In this document: positions 48,508-56,931 of the stretch, piece by piece | Numbering within the stretch: position 1 is the stretch's first letter | Layout: every line of letters begins with the position of its first letter | Position numbers and translations under genes: made by a program | The notes under the pieces: generated by a model | What the model was told of the DNA's origin: nothing | Seen by the model: the letters and a program-made list of their open reading frames with translations, nothing else | The model's database searches: none | Origin: Stenotrophomonas sp. WZN-1 | Lineage (GTDB): Bacteria; Pseudomonadota; Gammaproteobacteria; Xanthomonadales; Xanthomonadaceae | DNA length: 64,000 nt | Reading direction: 5' to 3' | NCBI RefSeq assembly: GCF_002192255.1 | Contig: NZ_CP021768.1 | Span: 2,250,001 to 2,314,000 of the forward strand

Positions 48508-49172
48508 GAGCGCCCCCGTCCAGAGGTCGCGCCAGCGACCTCTTGCATCGCCTCGGCAATGTTGGAATACGCGCCGCAGCGGCAGAGGTTGCCGCTCATG
48601 CGTTCGCGCATTTCCATGTCGGTGACCTGGGGCCGTGCGCTGACATCGGCCTGCGCATGGCTGGGGACACCGCGCTTGATCTCGTCCAGTACCGCCACCG
48701 CCGAACAGATCTGCCCCGGCGTGCAATAGCCGCACTGGTATCCGTCATGCTTGATGAAGGCGGCCTGCATCGGATGCAGGTCATCAGGTGTTCCGAGGCC
48801 TTCGATGGTAGTGATGGCATCGCCCTGGTGCTGCACCGCCAGGCTGAGGCAGGCATTGATGCGTTCACCGTTGACCAGCACGGTACAGGCGCCGCATTGA
48901 CCGTGGTCGCAGCCTTTCTTGGTGCCGGTCAGTTTCAGATGTTCGCGCAGGGCGTCGAGCAGCGTCGTGCGGGTATCCAGCTCGAGCTCACGATGCGTGC
49001 CGTTGACCGTCAACGCCACCGTGCTGATGACCGGTGGCCTGGGCGGCGGAGATGCCGCCAGTTCGGCGGCGAGCGATGACGCCCCCGGTGCGGCGGACAT
49101 CGCCATGGTCGTGGCGCCGCCGGCGATCACCTGGCGACGCGTCAACTTCATTCCTTCGTCCCAACTTGGCAC
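48504..49172 (-). CDS. paoA: Periplasmic aldehyde oxidoreductase, 2Fe-2S subunit with Tat signal
   Basis: A 222-residue protein. A twin-arginine signal ([15 protein letters not shown]) precedes the plant-type ferredoxin domain ([18 protein letters not shown] with later Cys in NACLS) and a four-helix [2Fe-2S] domain ([12 protein letters not shown] and GNLCRCGAY). It exports the folded complex to the periplasm. GTG 49172 is favoured because AGGAGG lies about 5 bases upstream; ATG 49151 is also possible. First gene of the pao operon. Confidence 0.87.
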   Translation of the reverse strand: MPSWDEGMKLTRRQVIAGGATTMAMSAAPGASSLAAELAASPPPRPPVISTVALTVNGTHRELELDTRTTLLDALREHLKLTGTKKGCDHGQCGACTVLVNGERINACLSLAVQHQGDAITTIEGLGTPDDLHPMQAAFIKHDGYQCGYCTPGQICSAVAVLDEIKRGVPSHAQADVSARPQVTDMEMRERMSGNLCRCGAYSNIAEAMQEVAGATSGRGRS

Positions 49173-49311
49173 AGTGACCTCCTGGCGTTCGGGGAAACCC
49201 CGTGGCTGGATGGACGCGCTCAGACTACCCAAAGGGCACTATGCCCGCTTGGGCAGTACAGATCTGTGAAGCCTGTCCAGGGTGCGCCGGCATCGTCGGC
49301 CGAGCCTGCTG

Positions 49312-49494
49312 GCCGGTCATCTTCAACGCCGCCTCTGGCAAACGTGCGCCACTGACACTGATCTTCGCCACCCGCTCACTGATGCGTGCCAGTTCGGCTC
49401 CATCCAACACCAAATGCACCGCGCCCAGATTCTCATCTAGCCGGCTGATGAAGTCCGCCATGCCGTGAATGTCTTCAATGCGGTGCGACGGCAT
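49312..49494 (-). pseudogene. C-terminal remnant of an aldo/keto reductase gene
   Basis: The minus-strand frame gives SRLDENLGAVHLVLDGAELA and VSGARLPEAALKMTG, the end of an aldo/keto reductase ((R)LEENLGA...G.RYPE..L..(T)G). The catalytic barrel is not present; only about 60 codons remain, between paoA and the kinase gene. Together with 49173-49643, which otherwise shows nothing, this is a stretch of gene decay. Confidence 0.5.
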
Positions 49495-49643
49495 GTCGAC
49501 GCTGCGGGGCTGACCGCCGCTGCCGCGCTGGTGCGTGGCAGGCGGCTTGGATGACCATCCGTCGACATGAGAGGCCCACCTTCACTTTCACAAACAACTA
49601 ACAAACAGAGGCATAGCTTGATCGGCCCGAAGGAGGGCGCTCC

Positions 49644-50777
49644 ATGACTCCACATCCCACGGGCGATCTGGGCGACGAGTCGCAGCAATTTGGACTTCTG
49701 GTCAATTCCGTCACTGATTACGCGATCTACATGCTCGACCCTCGCGGGGTCATCCGCACCTGGAACCCCGGCGGAGAGCGCATCAAGGGCTATCGAAAGG
49801 ATGAGGTGGTCGGCACCAACTACGCCAGGTTCTATACGCCCGAAGACATTGCGGCCGACGTTCCCGCACGCAACCTTGCCATTGCCGCGAATGAAGGCCG
49901 CTACGCAGGCGAAGGCTGGCGGCTTCGAAAGGACGGTTCACGCTTTCATGCCAGCGTAGTCATCGACCCGGTAAGGGTGGATGGCGTACTCGTCGGCTTC
50001 GCGAAGATCACGCGGGATGTAACCGAGCGCTACCTTGCCCAGGAGCAGCTGAGAAGTGCACAGCATGAGCTGTTGCAGGCGCAGAAGATGGAGGCCATCG
50101 GCAAGCTGACCCTGGGCCTTGCCCATGACTTCAACAACCTGCTCAGCGTCGTCACCAACTGCCTGGATCTGATCTCCGCGCAGCCTCATGGCGAGGTGTC
50201 TGACAAGTACATCCGCACGGCCCTGAGATCGGTAGAGCGTGGCGCCCTGCTGACTCGGCAGTTGCTGACGTTTGGGCGTGGCCATGAGCTGGCACCGGAA
50301 AGATTCGATGTCGGCAAGGCGATACGTGACATGCACGACATGCTGCAACGTTCTGCCGGCGATGCGGTTGCAGTCGAGCTCGACGTTGCGGGCGATCTTC
50401 CGTCCGTCAACCTCGACCGTGGCCAGCTGGATTCCGCCATCCTCAACTTGGTGTGCAATAGCCGTGACGCAATGCCAAGCGGCGGATGCATCAAGATTAC
50501 AGTGCGTTTACAGACAGCACGTCATCCTGATGACCCACACCAGGAACCGGGCAGGTTCCTCTGCATAACCGTGGCAGACAACGGCGAAGGAATTGCGCCG
50601 GACGATCAGGCACGAATATTCGAGCCCTTTTTCACCACGAAAACCGTCGGACGCGGAAGCGGGTTGGGACTCAGCCAGGTCTTCGGCTTCACCAGCCAAT
50701 CGGGCGGTTTCATCCGCGTAGACAGCACGCCTGGCTCAGGAGCCTCTGTCGCCCTCTACTACCCTGTCGCCGAGTAG
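49644..50777 (+). CDS. PAS-domain sensor histidine kinase
   Basis: A 377-residue cytosolic kinase. The PAS domain (about 15-130) has DYAIYMLDPRGVIRTWNPGG and KITRDVTERYLAQEQL. The HisKA domain has LGLAHDFNNLLSVV with phospho-acceptor H161. HATPase_c has the N box (LDSAILNLVCNSRDAM), the G1 box (DNGEGIAPDD) and the F/G2 boxes (FFTTKTVGRGSGLGL). There is no membrane segment, so it senses a cytosolic cue. It lies 3 bp before a receiver-only protein, its probable partner. The ATG follows GGAGG. Confidence 0.87.
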   Translation: MTPHPTGDLGDESQQFGLLVNSVTDYAIYMLDPRGVIRTWNPGGERIKGYRKDEVVGTNYARFYTPEDIAADVPARNLAIAANEGRYAGEGWRLRKDGSRFHASVVIDPVRVDGVLVGFAKITRDVTERYLAQEQLRSAQHELLQAQKMEAIGKLTLGLAHDFNNLLSVVTNCLDLISAQPHGEVSDKYIRTALRSVERGALLTRQLLTFGRGHELAPERFDVGKAIRDMHDMLQRSAGDAVAVELDVAGDLPSVNLDRGQLDSAILNLVCNSRDAMPSGGCIKITVRLQTARHPDDPHQEPGRFLCITVADNGEGIAPDDQARIFEPFFTTKTVGRGSGLGLSQVFGFTSQSGGFIRVDSTPGSGASVALYYPVAE

Positions 50778-50780
50778 CCA

Positions 50781-51134
50781 ATGCCTCTTTCAGTACTATT
50801 TGTCGACGACGAGGATGATCTTCGCGAGATCGTTGTGGATGCACTTGCCGCCCAGGGTTTCGCGGTGACCACCGCCCGCAATGGCGTTGAAGCGATCCAA
50901 TGCCTGCGCGGCAGCGCTCGGTTCTCTATTGTCGTGACTGATTACAGCATGCCAGAAGGCGTGTCTGGCCTGGATGTGGCCTCGGAAGCCGCCGCCGTCC
51001 AGCCCGACGCCCGCATCCTGCTGGCATCGGGCTACAGCCGCTCGCAGTTGCCTGTGTTGCCGGACAACGTCCAGTTCCTTTCCAAGCCCTATCGCTTCAC
51101 GCAGCTGATTGCTGCAATCAAGAGCCAGTTCTGA
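50781..51134 (+). CDS. Single-domain response regulator
   Basis: A 117-residue receiver domain with no output domain. Acidic pocket FVDDEDD (D9, D10), phospho-acceptor D54 in VVTDYSMPEG, a conserved Ser in LLASGYS and Lys102 in FLSKPYRF. It probably works as a phosphate shuttle or an inhibitor of the neighbouring kinase, from which it is separated by only 3 bp. Confidence 0.87.
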   Translation: MPLSVLFVDDEDDLREIVVDALAAQGFAVTTARNGVEAIQCLRGSARFSIVVTDYSMPEGVSGLDVASEAAAVQPDARILLASGYSRSQLPVLPDNVQFLSKPYRFTQLIAAIKSQF

Positions 51135-51177
51135 GCTGCACTCCCGTACGTTCGAGCGGGAGCAGCGAAAGTGCGCC

Positions 51178-51627
51178 TCAGGCAGCGATGGCGTAAGGCT
51201 CTACAAGCCCCACCAGGCGATCCATGGCGGTTGCGTTGGCATTGCCCGCGTCACCTCGCTGATTGAAGCGGGTCCAGTCGGCGTGTGCCAGCCGCCGCAG
51301 TTCCTGCGGCTCAACAGGCAGCCATTTCATCGGCCAGAAAGGCAAGCGGCGTTGTCCCACCCTGCCCCGTTGCAGCTCAACGATGCCATTGTGGCTGCTG
51401 GCGCCCAGCACACGTGAGTACGCTACCGACAGTCCGTCCTCCGGCCCCTCCAGATACTGCAGGAAGCGCTCGCCATCGAACAGCAGCACGCCGGTAACCC
51501 CGGCATTGCGATTGAAGCGGGCTGCGTCGTCCACGATCCAGTCCAGCTTGCCGCTGGACAAGCCAAGCCTGTCGCTCGCGATGCCCTTGCCGGCACCGCT
51601 TACATATACCACCGCCCTGATGGGCAT
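51178..51627 (-). CDS. BLUF-domain blue-light sensor protein
   Basis: A 149-residue short BLUF protein. The residues that hold FAD are present: Tyr8 (VVYVSGA), Asn39 (RFNRNAGVTG), Gln57 (FLQYLEGPED) and Trp98/Met100 (PFWPMKW), with spacing like PixD-type BLUF domains except for a longer first loop. It senses blue light and should act through protein contacts because no output domain is fused. The adjacent kinase/receiver pair and a small Cys protein gene are candidate partners; nothing proves it. Confidence 0.83.
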   Translation of the reverse strand: MPIRAVVYVSGAGKGIASDRLGLSSGKLDWIVDDAARFNRNAGVTGVLLFDGERFLQYLEGPEDGLSVAYSRVLGASSHNGIVELQRGRVGQRRLPFWPMKWLPVEPQELRRLAHADWTRFNQRGDAGNANATAMDRLVGLVEPYAIAA

Positions 51628-51797
51628 TGTGCACCTCCTTGATGAGACACGACCCTAGCAGCAAGGAGCGTGTGTCAATGTGAGGTGTCGAAGAAATGCA
51701 CAATAGTTCAGTTTCGCATGACGCTGAATGTGGGCCGTCATCACAAGATGCAGGCGATGCGCAGTGCACCATGCGCGAAATCTCCAGGTATGCCGCA

Positions 51798-52064
51798 ATG
51801 CCCGATACAGGCTTCTTCTACGTTCTCGACCTCGACGCTGCCCGCGACGAGCAGGGCCATCTGGAACATGTGAATGCGATCAGCATTCGCTGCAACCGGT
51901 GCCGGCACATCACCCATCTGAAGGTGCCTCAACTGGAAAGCATGCCTGGCGGGACGCTCCTTGCCTGCGCGGGCTGTGGTGAGCGGCAGGCTGTCAGCAA
52001 CGCGCGCCTGGTCGAATGCGATCACGTGCTGGGACATGCGCCACCCGCGTCGCTGCAGGCCTGA
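51798..52064 (+). CDS. Small zinc-ribbon-like protein
   Basis: An 88-residue protein with two CxxC pairs, IRCNRCRHI and LACAGCGERQ, spaced like a zinc ribbon. The C-terminal 14 codons overlap the Ohr gene on the other strand. Starts further up at 51771 and 51696 are possible; AGG 9 bases before 51798 is the best of a weak set. I know no function. Confidence 0.5.
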   Translation: MPDTGFFYVLDLDAARDEQGHLEHVNAISIRCNRCRHITHLKVPQLESMPGGTLLACAGCGERQAVSNARLVECDHVLGHAPPASLQA

Positions 52065-52576
52065 GCTGCGCCACGATCTGCGGCCACCCGGACACGCACG
52101 GCATCGCTGATGCCACGATGGAACATCTTGGCGTACGGGCAGACGCGTTCGGTATTGCGCACCAGCTCGCAGGCCACATTCGCATCCATGCCGGGAAGAT
52201 GGACCACGATCTCGGCTGACAGCAGGTACTGCCCATCCTCCGGATCACGGGCGAAGGTCACCGCCACTTCGACGCTGGGGTTGTGCAGCAGCAGGCCGGC
52301 ACGCGCGGCCACCAGGACCATGGCGCCGTGGAAGCAACCGGCGTAGCTTGCGGCCAATAGCTGCTCGGGATTCGATCCGCCGCCAGGCCCACCGAGTTCC
52401 GGCGGCAGTCGCAGGTCCACCGCCAGTGCACCGTCGTCCGATCGCACCACGCCGGACGCGCGCCCGTGCTGGGCCTGGCCGCCGCTCACCCGCACGCGGC
52501 CGGTGTACAGCGGCTGCACGTCGTCGCCCTGGTAGCGGTCCAGCATGGCGGGCGAAGGTGGCTTCAGCTCGGTCAT
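52022..52576 (-). CDS. ohr: Ohr/OsmC-type organic hydroperoxide reductase
   Basis: A 184-residue OsmC-family protein. Two redox Cys are present, C81 in SYAGCFHGA and C146 in RVCPYAKM; NPEQLLAASYAG is the family motif. It reduces organic hydroperoxides with a Cys-sulfenic intermediate. The N-terminus (about 20 residues) is longer than in typical Ohr. It is near an NmrA-like gene on the same strand (21 bp). The start at 52576 may not be the true one, since residues 1-15 are not conserved. Confidence 0.84.
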   Translation of the reverse strand: MTELKPPSPAMLDRYQGDDVQPLYTGRVRVSGGQAQHGRASGVVRSDDGALAVDLRLPPELGGPGGGSNPEQLLAASYAGCFHGAMVLVAARAGLLLHNPSVEVAVTFARDPEDGQYLLSAEIVVHLPGMDANVACELVRNTERVCPYAKMFHRGISDAVRVRVAADRGAAQACSDAGGACPST

Positions 52577-52597
52577 TGGCAGGCGATCGATGGCCGC

Positions 52598-53365
52598 TCA
52601 GGCGGGCTGCCGCTGCAACAGGCCGGACTGCTGCAGCCAGGCGTCGAAGCCGACCTGCCCCAGCCACGCCTGCCCCACCGGTACCAGCGTATCGATCTGC
52701 AGCGGCGCACCGAAGTACAGGGCCTCGGCGTCTGCCACGACCTGCCGCGGGTCGCCGGTCTGCTGCAGATACTGCCTGGCGAGATCTGCCATCGCGGCGC
52801 GCTGGGGGCCTGCAATTTCCACGACGCCATTGCGGGGCGGTTGCTGCGCGATGCGTGCCACCGCTTCGGCAACATCCTCGGCGGCAATCGGCTGTACGTC
52901 GGCGGCGGGCAAGCGCAGGGTCGCTCCATTGCCGGCGGACTGGATGATACCCGGCAGGAACTCGAAGAACTGCGTGGAATGGATGATGGTGTACGGCAGG
53001 CCCGAATCGCGGATCAGGCGCTCCTGGGCGATCTTGCCGCGGAAGTAGCCGCTGGCCGCAAGCTTGTCGGTGCCTACGACGGAAAGCGCAACGTGGTGGC
53101 GTACGCCGGCACGGGCGGCGGCGGCAAGGATGTTGTGGCCAGCGGTCACGAAGAACGAAAGCACTGCTGCGTCTTCGAACGAGGGCGAGTTGGCCAGGTC
53201 CACCACCACGTCGACGCCGTCCATGGCGGCGTCCAGGCCTTCACCGGTCAGGACATCCACGCCGGTGGAGGGCGCGGCCGCCACGATGTCATGCCCGGCG
53301 GTGCGCAGGCGCTCCACCACCCTGCTGCCGATGCGGCCGGTACCACCGATGACGAGGAATTTCAT
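52598..53365 (-). CDS. NmrA-like NAD(P)-binding protein
   Basis: A 255-residue atypical short-chain dehydrogenase. MKFLVIGGTGRIGSRVVERL gives the N-terminal Rossmann GxxGxxG motif; LDAAMDGVDVVVDLAN and FFVTAGHNILAAAARAGVRH fit the NmrA family, which usually senses redox state or reduces quinones. A catalytic YxxxK is not clear. It is divergent in order but on the same strand as the LysR gene, 129 bp away, which may regulate it. The ATG at 53365 begins at the Rossmann motif. Confidence 0.8.
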   Translation of the reverse strand: MKFLVIGGTGRIGSRVVERLRTAGHDIVAAAPSTGVDVLTGEGLDAAMDGVDVVVDLANSPSFEDAAVLSFFVTAGHNILAAAARAGVRHHVALSVVGTDKLAASGYFRGKIAQERLIRDSGLPYTIIHSTQFFEFLPGIIQSAGNGATLRLPAADVQPIAAEDVAEAVARIAQQPPRNGVVEIAGPQRAAMADLARQYLQQTGDPRQVVADAEALYFGAPLQIDTLVPVGQAWLGQVGFDAWLQQSGLLQRQPA

Positions 53366-53494
53366 GACGTGTCTCCTGGAATGTAGAAGGGGCGACCGGC
53401 TGTGGCCGGGCATGCTGGAATCGTAGGCAGCGTGGGTGCGGGGCAGTAGGTCCGCGCTGGGGTGCGCACTGTTGCCCGGCACGCACCAATGTGT

Positions 53495-54526
53495 TCAGGC
53501 CCAGGCGGGCTGTGCCCCTGGCTTCATGGGGATGGCCTGCTGGCGTGCTTCCCAGTGCGAGATCACATCCAGTTCGAGCGCGCGCACCCGCTGCGTGCTG
53601 AAGTCGATGAAGGCACGCACGCGCTTGGGAAGCTGGCGGCGGCTGAGGTAGCACAGGTAGTGGCCGCGATCGAGCGGCGCATGCCGATCCAGGCAGGTCA
53701 CCACCCTGCCCGCCCACAACGCTTCACGTACCTGATAGCTGGGCAGCTGGGCGATGCCCAGCCCGTCGATGACGGCCTGCAGGGCCAGGTCGGCATCGTT
53801 GAACACCAGTGCGGCCGGCGGCTGCAGGTGCACATCGGTGCCGTCGACCCGGAATTCCCAGGGCTGCATGCGCCCGCCCGGCAGGCGTCGCCCGATGCAG
53901 GCATGCGTGGACAGCGCATCCACCGACGACGGTAGACCATGCGCCTGCACGTACGCCGGTGACGCGCACACCACCAGCTGCATCGGCACGAGCTGCTTTG
54001 CGATCACCTGGCTGTCTTCCAGCAGGCCATCGCGGAACGCCACATCGATGCGGTCACCGGCCAGGTCGGGGGCCTGCTCGTCCAGCAGCAGTTCTACAGA
54101 GACCTGCGGGTACTCGGCGCGGAAGGCGGCCAGCAAGGGGGCGATCACCCGCCGGCCGAAGCCGTGGCTGGCACTGATGCGCAGGTGCCCGCGCGGCGGG
54201 CCCTCGCGCAGGTCGCGCATTTCCTCCAGCGCCTGCAGGATGCAGTTCACGCCCGGGTTGCAGCCTTCCAGGAACAGCTCGCCTTCGCGGGTCAGCGTGG
54301 TCGAGCGCGTGGTGCGCAGGAACAACCGCACGCCCAGCTGGCCTTCCAGCTTCTGCACGCTGCGGCTGACGGCCGAACGGCCGATCCCAAGGCGGTCGGC
54401 CGCGCGGGCGAAACTGCCCTCGGCCGCCACTGCAATGAAGGCCAGCACGCCGGCGTAGCTGGTGGAGAAGGATGCATTGAGCGCATCGTGGCCGTCGCTG
54501 GCCGGGCTGGGCTGTGCAGTGTTCAT
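53495..54526 (-). CDS. LysR-family transcription regulator
   Basis: A 343-residue protein. The N-terminal winged helix-turn-helix (about 25-85) includes FIAVAAEGSFARAADRLGI and SRSVQKLEGQLGVRLFLRTTR; the ligand-binding domain follows. It belongs to the single-substrate-regulator group that often controls an adjacent NAD(P)-binding or oxidoreductase gene. Start overlaps the stop of a sigma-region-4 fragment by four bases (ATGA), which is an unusual partner. The target is probably the NmrA-like gene (52598-53365). Confidence 0.86.
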   Translation of the reverse strand: MNTAQPSPASDGHDALNASFSTSYAGVLAFIAVAAEGSFARAADRLGIGRSAVSRSVQKLEGQLGVRLFLRTTRSTTLTREGELFLEGCNPGVNCILQALEEMRDLREGPPRGHLRISASHGFGRRVIAPLLAAFRAEYPQVSVELLLDEQAPDLAGDRIDVAFRDGLLEDSQVIAKQLVPMQLVVCASPAYVQAHGLPSSVDALSTHACIGRRLPGGRMQPWEFRVDGTDVHLQPPAALVFNDADLALQAVIDGLGIAQLPSYQVREALWAGRVVTCLDRHAPLDRGHYLCYLSRRQLPKRVRAFIDFSTQRVRALELDVISHWEARQQAIPMKPGAQPAWA

Positions 54527-54831
54527 GGGCGGCCTGGCTCCAGGCGGGCACGGTGTGCGTGCAGGTGGTTCCGCGCCAGCGCCAGGCGCTGCCTGCACGC
54601 GGAAAGGTCGAGCCCCAGCAGGGGCACGATGTCCTCGAACCCGGCGCCCAGCACGTCGTGCAGCAACAGCACCGCACGTGCATCGGGCGGCAATTCACGC
54701 AGTGCGGCCAGGAAGGTCTGCCAGACCTGTTCGCTGGCAGGGCGGAATGCGGTGCGCAGGTGCGTTGAGGTGTCCATGCCCGGCAGACGGCCGAGCATCG
54801 GCCGCTGTGACAGGCCATTGGTGTTTTTCAT
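54523..54831 (-). CDS. Sigma factor region 4-like small protein
   Basis: A 102-residue protein. FRPASEQVWQTFLAALRELP and ARAVLLLHDVLGAGFEDIVP resemble region 4 of ECF sigma factors; the nearby SigJ has AAFLLHDVFDQDYAVVARTL. Region 2, which binds the -10 element, is absent, so it cannot be a complete sigma factor. It may be a decayed sigma gene or an anti-sigma-like antagonist. The overlap ATGA with LysR makes the pair one operon. Confidence 0.55.
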   Translation of the reverse strand: MKNTNGLSQRPMLGRLPGMDTSTHLRTAFRPASEQVWQTFLAALRELPPDARAVLLLHDVLGAGFEDIVPLLGLDLSACRQRLALARNHLHAHRARLEPGRP

Positions 54832-54920
54832 GCAACAGCATGCGGCCCGGCCCCGGCCTACCGGCAGTGCGGGCGCAGGCCTAGCCTCGCTGTTTCCTTC
54901 ACTCGCTACAGGAACACGCC

Positions 54921-55400
54921 ATGACCGCACGTCTGGATTACGCCGCGCAATCGCCGGAACTGTTCAAGAAGCTCGGCCTGTACTCGCATGCCGCCCATAC
55001 CGCCTCGATCGAAGCGGCCATCATCGATCTGGTCAACATCCGTGCATCGCAGCTCAACGGCTGCGGCTTCTGCCTGGACATGCACGTGAAGGAGGCCACC
55101 CTGCGCGGCGAGCGCCCACTGCGCCTGCATCACCTGGCGGCATGGCGTGAATCGACGCTGTTCAGCCCGCGCGAACGCGCCTGCCTGGCCTGGACCGAGG
55201 TGCTGACCCAGCTGCCGGCGCAGGGTGTGCCCGACGAACTGTACACGCGTGTGCGCGGCCAGCTGTCCGAGCAGGAGATCGTCGACCTGACCCACGCGGT
55301 GATGGCGATCAACGCCTGGAACCGCGCCAATGTCGCCTTCCTTACTACGCCCGGCACCCTGGACGCGGCCTTTGGCCTGGACAAGGCCGGCCTGGCCTGA
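54921..55400 (+). CDS. AhpD-like carboxymuconolactone decarboxylase family protein
   Basis: A 159-residue helical protein. NGCGFCLDMHVKEA holds the catalytic CxxC (C48, C51) and His55 of AhpD-type alkylhydroperoxidases. The conserved CLAWTEVLTQL and VVDLTHAVMAINAWNR-like end are present. It probably reduces peroxides, with a lipoyl or thiol partner. First of the three genes AhpD-cupin-SigJ, a grouping in which SigJ may regulate the others. Confidence 0.85.
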   Translation: MTARLDYAAQSPELFKKLGLYSHAAHTASIEAAIIDLVNIRASQLNGCGFCLDMHVKEATLRGERPLRLHHLAAWRESTLFSPRERACLAWTEVLTQLPAQGVPDELYTRVRGQLSEQEIVDLTHAVMAINAWNRANVAFLTTPGTLDAAFGLDKAGLA

Positions 55401-55455
55401 TCGATCCGCCGCTGCCCCATGCAGCGGCCCTTCCCTACCGCACTGGAGACCTGCC

Positions 55456-55860
55456 ATGCGTCGTTCTGTTCTGGCCCTGCTTGCGCTGCTGCCACTGTGC
55501 AGCGCTGCCGCCACCCCACCCCCTGCTGCGCCCGAGCCCCTGGTGCGCGAGGTGATGACCCGCGCCCTGCCGGAGCAGCCCGGCAAGGAAGCGCTGATCC
55601 TTACCGTGGAATACCCGCCGGGTGGCGCCGATCCGGTGCACCGCCACGATGCCCATGGCTTCGTCTACGTCCTGCAAGGACGGATCGTGATGGGCGTGGC
55701 CGGCGGCAAGGAAGTCACCCTCGGCCCGGGCGAGGCCTTCCATGAAGGCCCGGCCGATGTGCACACCGTGGGTCGTAACGCCAGCGCTACCGAGCCGGCG
55801 AAGTTCGTGGTGTTCCTGATCAAGGACATCGGCAAGCCGGCGGTTCTGCCGCCGCACTGA
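55456..55860 (+). CDS. Exported cupin-domain protein
   Basis: A 134-residue protein with a signal peptide (LALLALLPLCSAAA). A single cupin barrel follows; its metal ligands are in HRHDAHGFVYVL (His, His, plus one in GEAFHEGPADVHTVGRN). The activity of such small periplasmic cupins is not known. The ATG at 55456 begins at the signal peptide and follows GGAGACC. Confidence 0.78.
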   Translation: MRRSVLALLALLPLCSAAATPPPAAPEPLVREVMTRALPEQPGKEALILTVEYPPGGADPVHRHDAHGFVYVLQGRIVMGVAGGKEVTLGPGEAFHEGPADVHTVGRNASATEPAKFVVFLIKDIGKPAVLPPH

Positions 55861-55886
55861 TCGCACGTCCGGCGCTGGTACCAACG

Positions 55887-55920
55887 ACAGGTCCCCGGGT
55901 GTCACAATCCGGGGACCTGT
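55887..55920. terminator. Perfect hairpin between cupin and sigJ genes
   Basis: ACAGGTCCCCGG and CCGGGGACCTGT form a perfect 12-bp stem around a 10-base loop. It starts 26 bp after the cupin stop and ends 15 bp before the sigJ start. There is no T-run. It may end the cupin transcript or regulate sigJ, whose promoter would overlap it. Confidence 0.6.
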
Positions 55921-55935
55921 CCCGTCTACGCTGGC

Positions 55936-56817
55936 ATGGACGATTCCACTGCGTTGTTCTCCCGCCTCCGCCCACGCCTGTTCGGCGTGGCCTACCGCAT
56001 GCTCGGGTCTTCGCACGAAGCCGAAGACGTGGTGCAGGATGTCTGGCTGCGCTGGCATGGCGCTGACCAGTCACAGATCGAGAATCCCGAAGCCTGGCTG
56101 GTGGCTACCACCACCCGTCGCGCCATTGATGGCCTGCGCCTGGCACGGCATACGCGCGAACACTATGTCGGCATGTGGTTGCCGGAGCCGCTGCTGACCG
56201 ATGACACCAGCACCCCTGAATATGTGCTGGAAACCGCCAGCGATCTGTCGGTCGCCTTCCTCAGCGTGCTGGAACGGTTGGCCCCGGATGCGCGTGCGGC
56301 CTTCCTGCTGCACGACGTGTTCGATCAGGACTACGCGGTGGTCGCGCGCACCCTGGACAAGACAGAAGCCGCCTGCCGGCAGATCGTGCATCGCGCACGC
56401 CAGCAACTCAGGCAGGAGCGCCCGCGCTACAACGTCCCGCAGGACGTGCACCAGAGATTGCTGCGCCGTTTCGCCGAGGCCGCATCCAGTGGCGATTTCC
56501 GCACGATGAAGGCGCTGATGGCCGAGTCGGCCGAGCTGGTGGGTGACGGCGGCGGCATCGTCACCAGCTTCCCCAAGCCGATGGTCGGGGGCGCTCGCAT
56601 TGCCCAGCTGCTGTATGCCCCGCACCTGCGGCGCAGCGCGCAATTGCGGATGGTGCCGGCCATGCTCAACGGACGGCTGGGACTGCTGCGCTATTTCGAT
56701 GGTGAGCTGGAAGCGGCGATGGCCTTCGAGACCGATGGCGAACGGATCACGCAGATCCTGGTGCAGCGCAACCCGCATAAGCTGCAGCGGCTGGCACTAC
56801 CCACCTTCATCCAGTAG
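55936..56817 (+). CDS. sigJ: ECF sigma factor of the SigJ type
   Basis: A 293-residue ECF41-like sigma factor. Region 2 has FGVAYRMLGSSHEAEDVVQD and WLRWHG; region 4 has FLLHDVFDQDYAVVARTLDK and QIVHRARQQLR. A SnoaL-like C-terminal extension (about 180-290) includes GDGGGIVTSFPKP and GARIAQLL, which in this family regulates activity in place of an anti-sigma factor. The neighbouring CMD-family (AhpD-like) gene is a usual partner of ECF41 sigma factors and may be its target. Confidence 0.85.
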   Translation: MDDSTALFSRLRPRLFGVAYRMLGSSHEAEDVVQDVWLRWHGADQSQIENPEAWLVATTTRRAIDGLRLARHTREHYVGMWLPEPLLTDDTSTPEYVLETASDLSVAFLSVLERLAPDARAAFLLHDVFDQDYAVVARTLDKTEAACRQIVHRARQQLRQERPRYNVPQDVHQRLLRRFAEAASSGDFRTMKALMAESAELVGDGGGIVTSFPKPMVGGARIAQLLYAPHLRRSAQLRMVPAMLNGRLGLLRYFDGELEAAMAFETDGERITQILVQRNPHKLQRLALPTFIQ

Positions 56818-56869
56818 ATCCGCGCCCCGCGTGGATGGCATCCATTGCGACCTCGTTCTTGCGGGATCC

Positions 56870-56895
56870 GACCGGGGCGCCGATGCGCCCCGGTC
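56870..56895. terminator. Bidirectional hairpin between sigJ and MBL gene
   Basis: GACCGGGGCGC-CGAT-GCGCCCCGGTC is a perfect 11-bp stem with a 4-base loop. It lies between two convergent genes, 52 bp after sigJ and 36 bp from the MBL-hydrolase stop codon. Confidence 0.75.
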
Positions 56896-56931
56896 GTGAA
56901 CGTCTGCCTGCGCAATGGCCGCAGGATCCGA

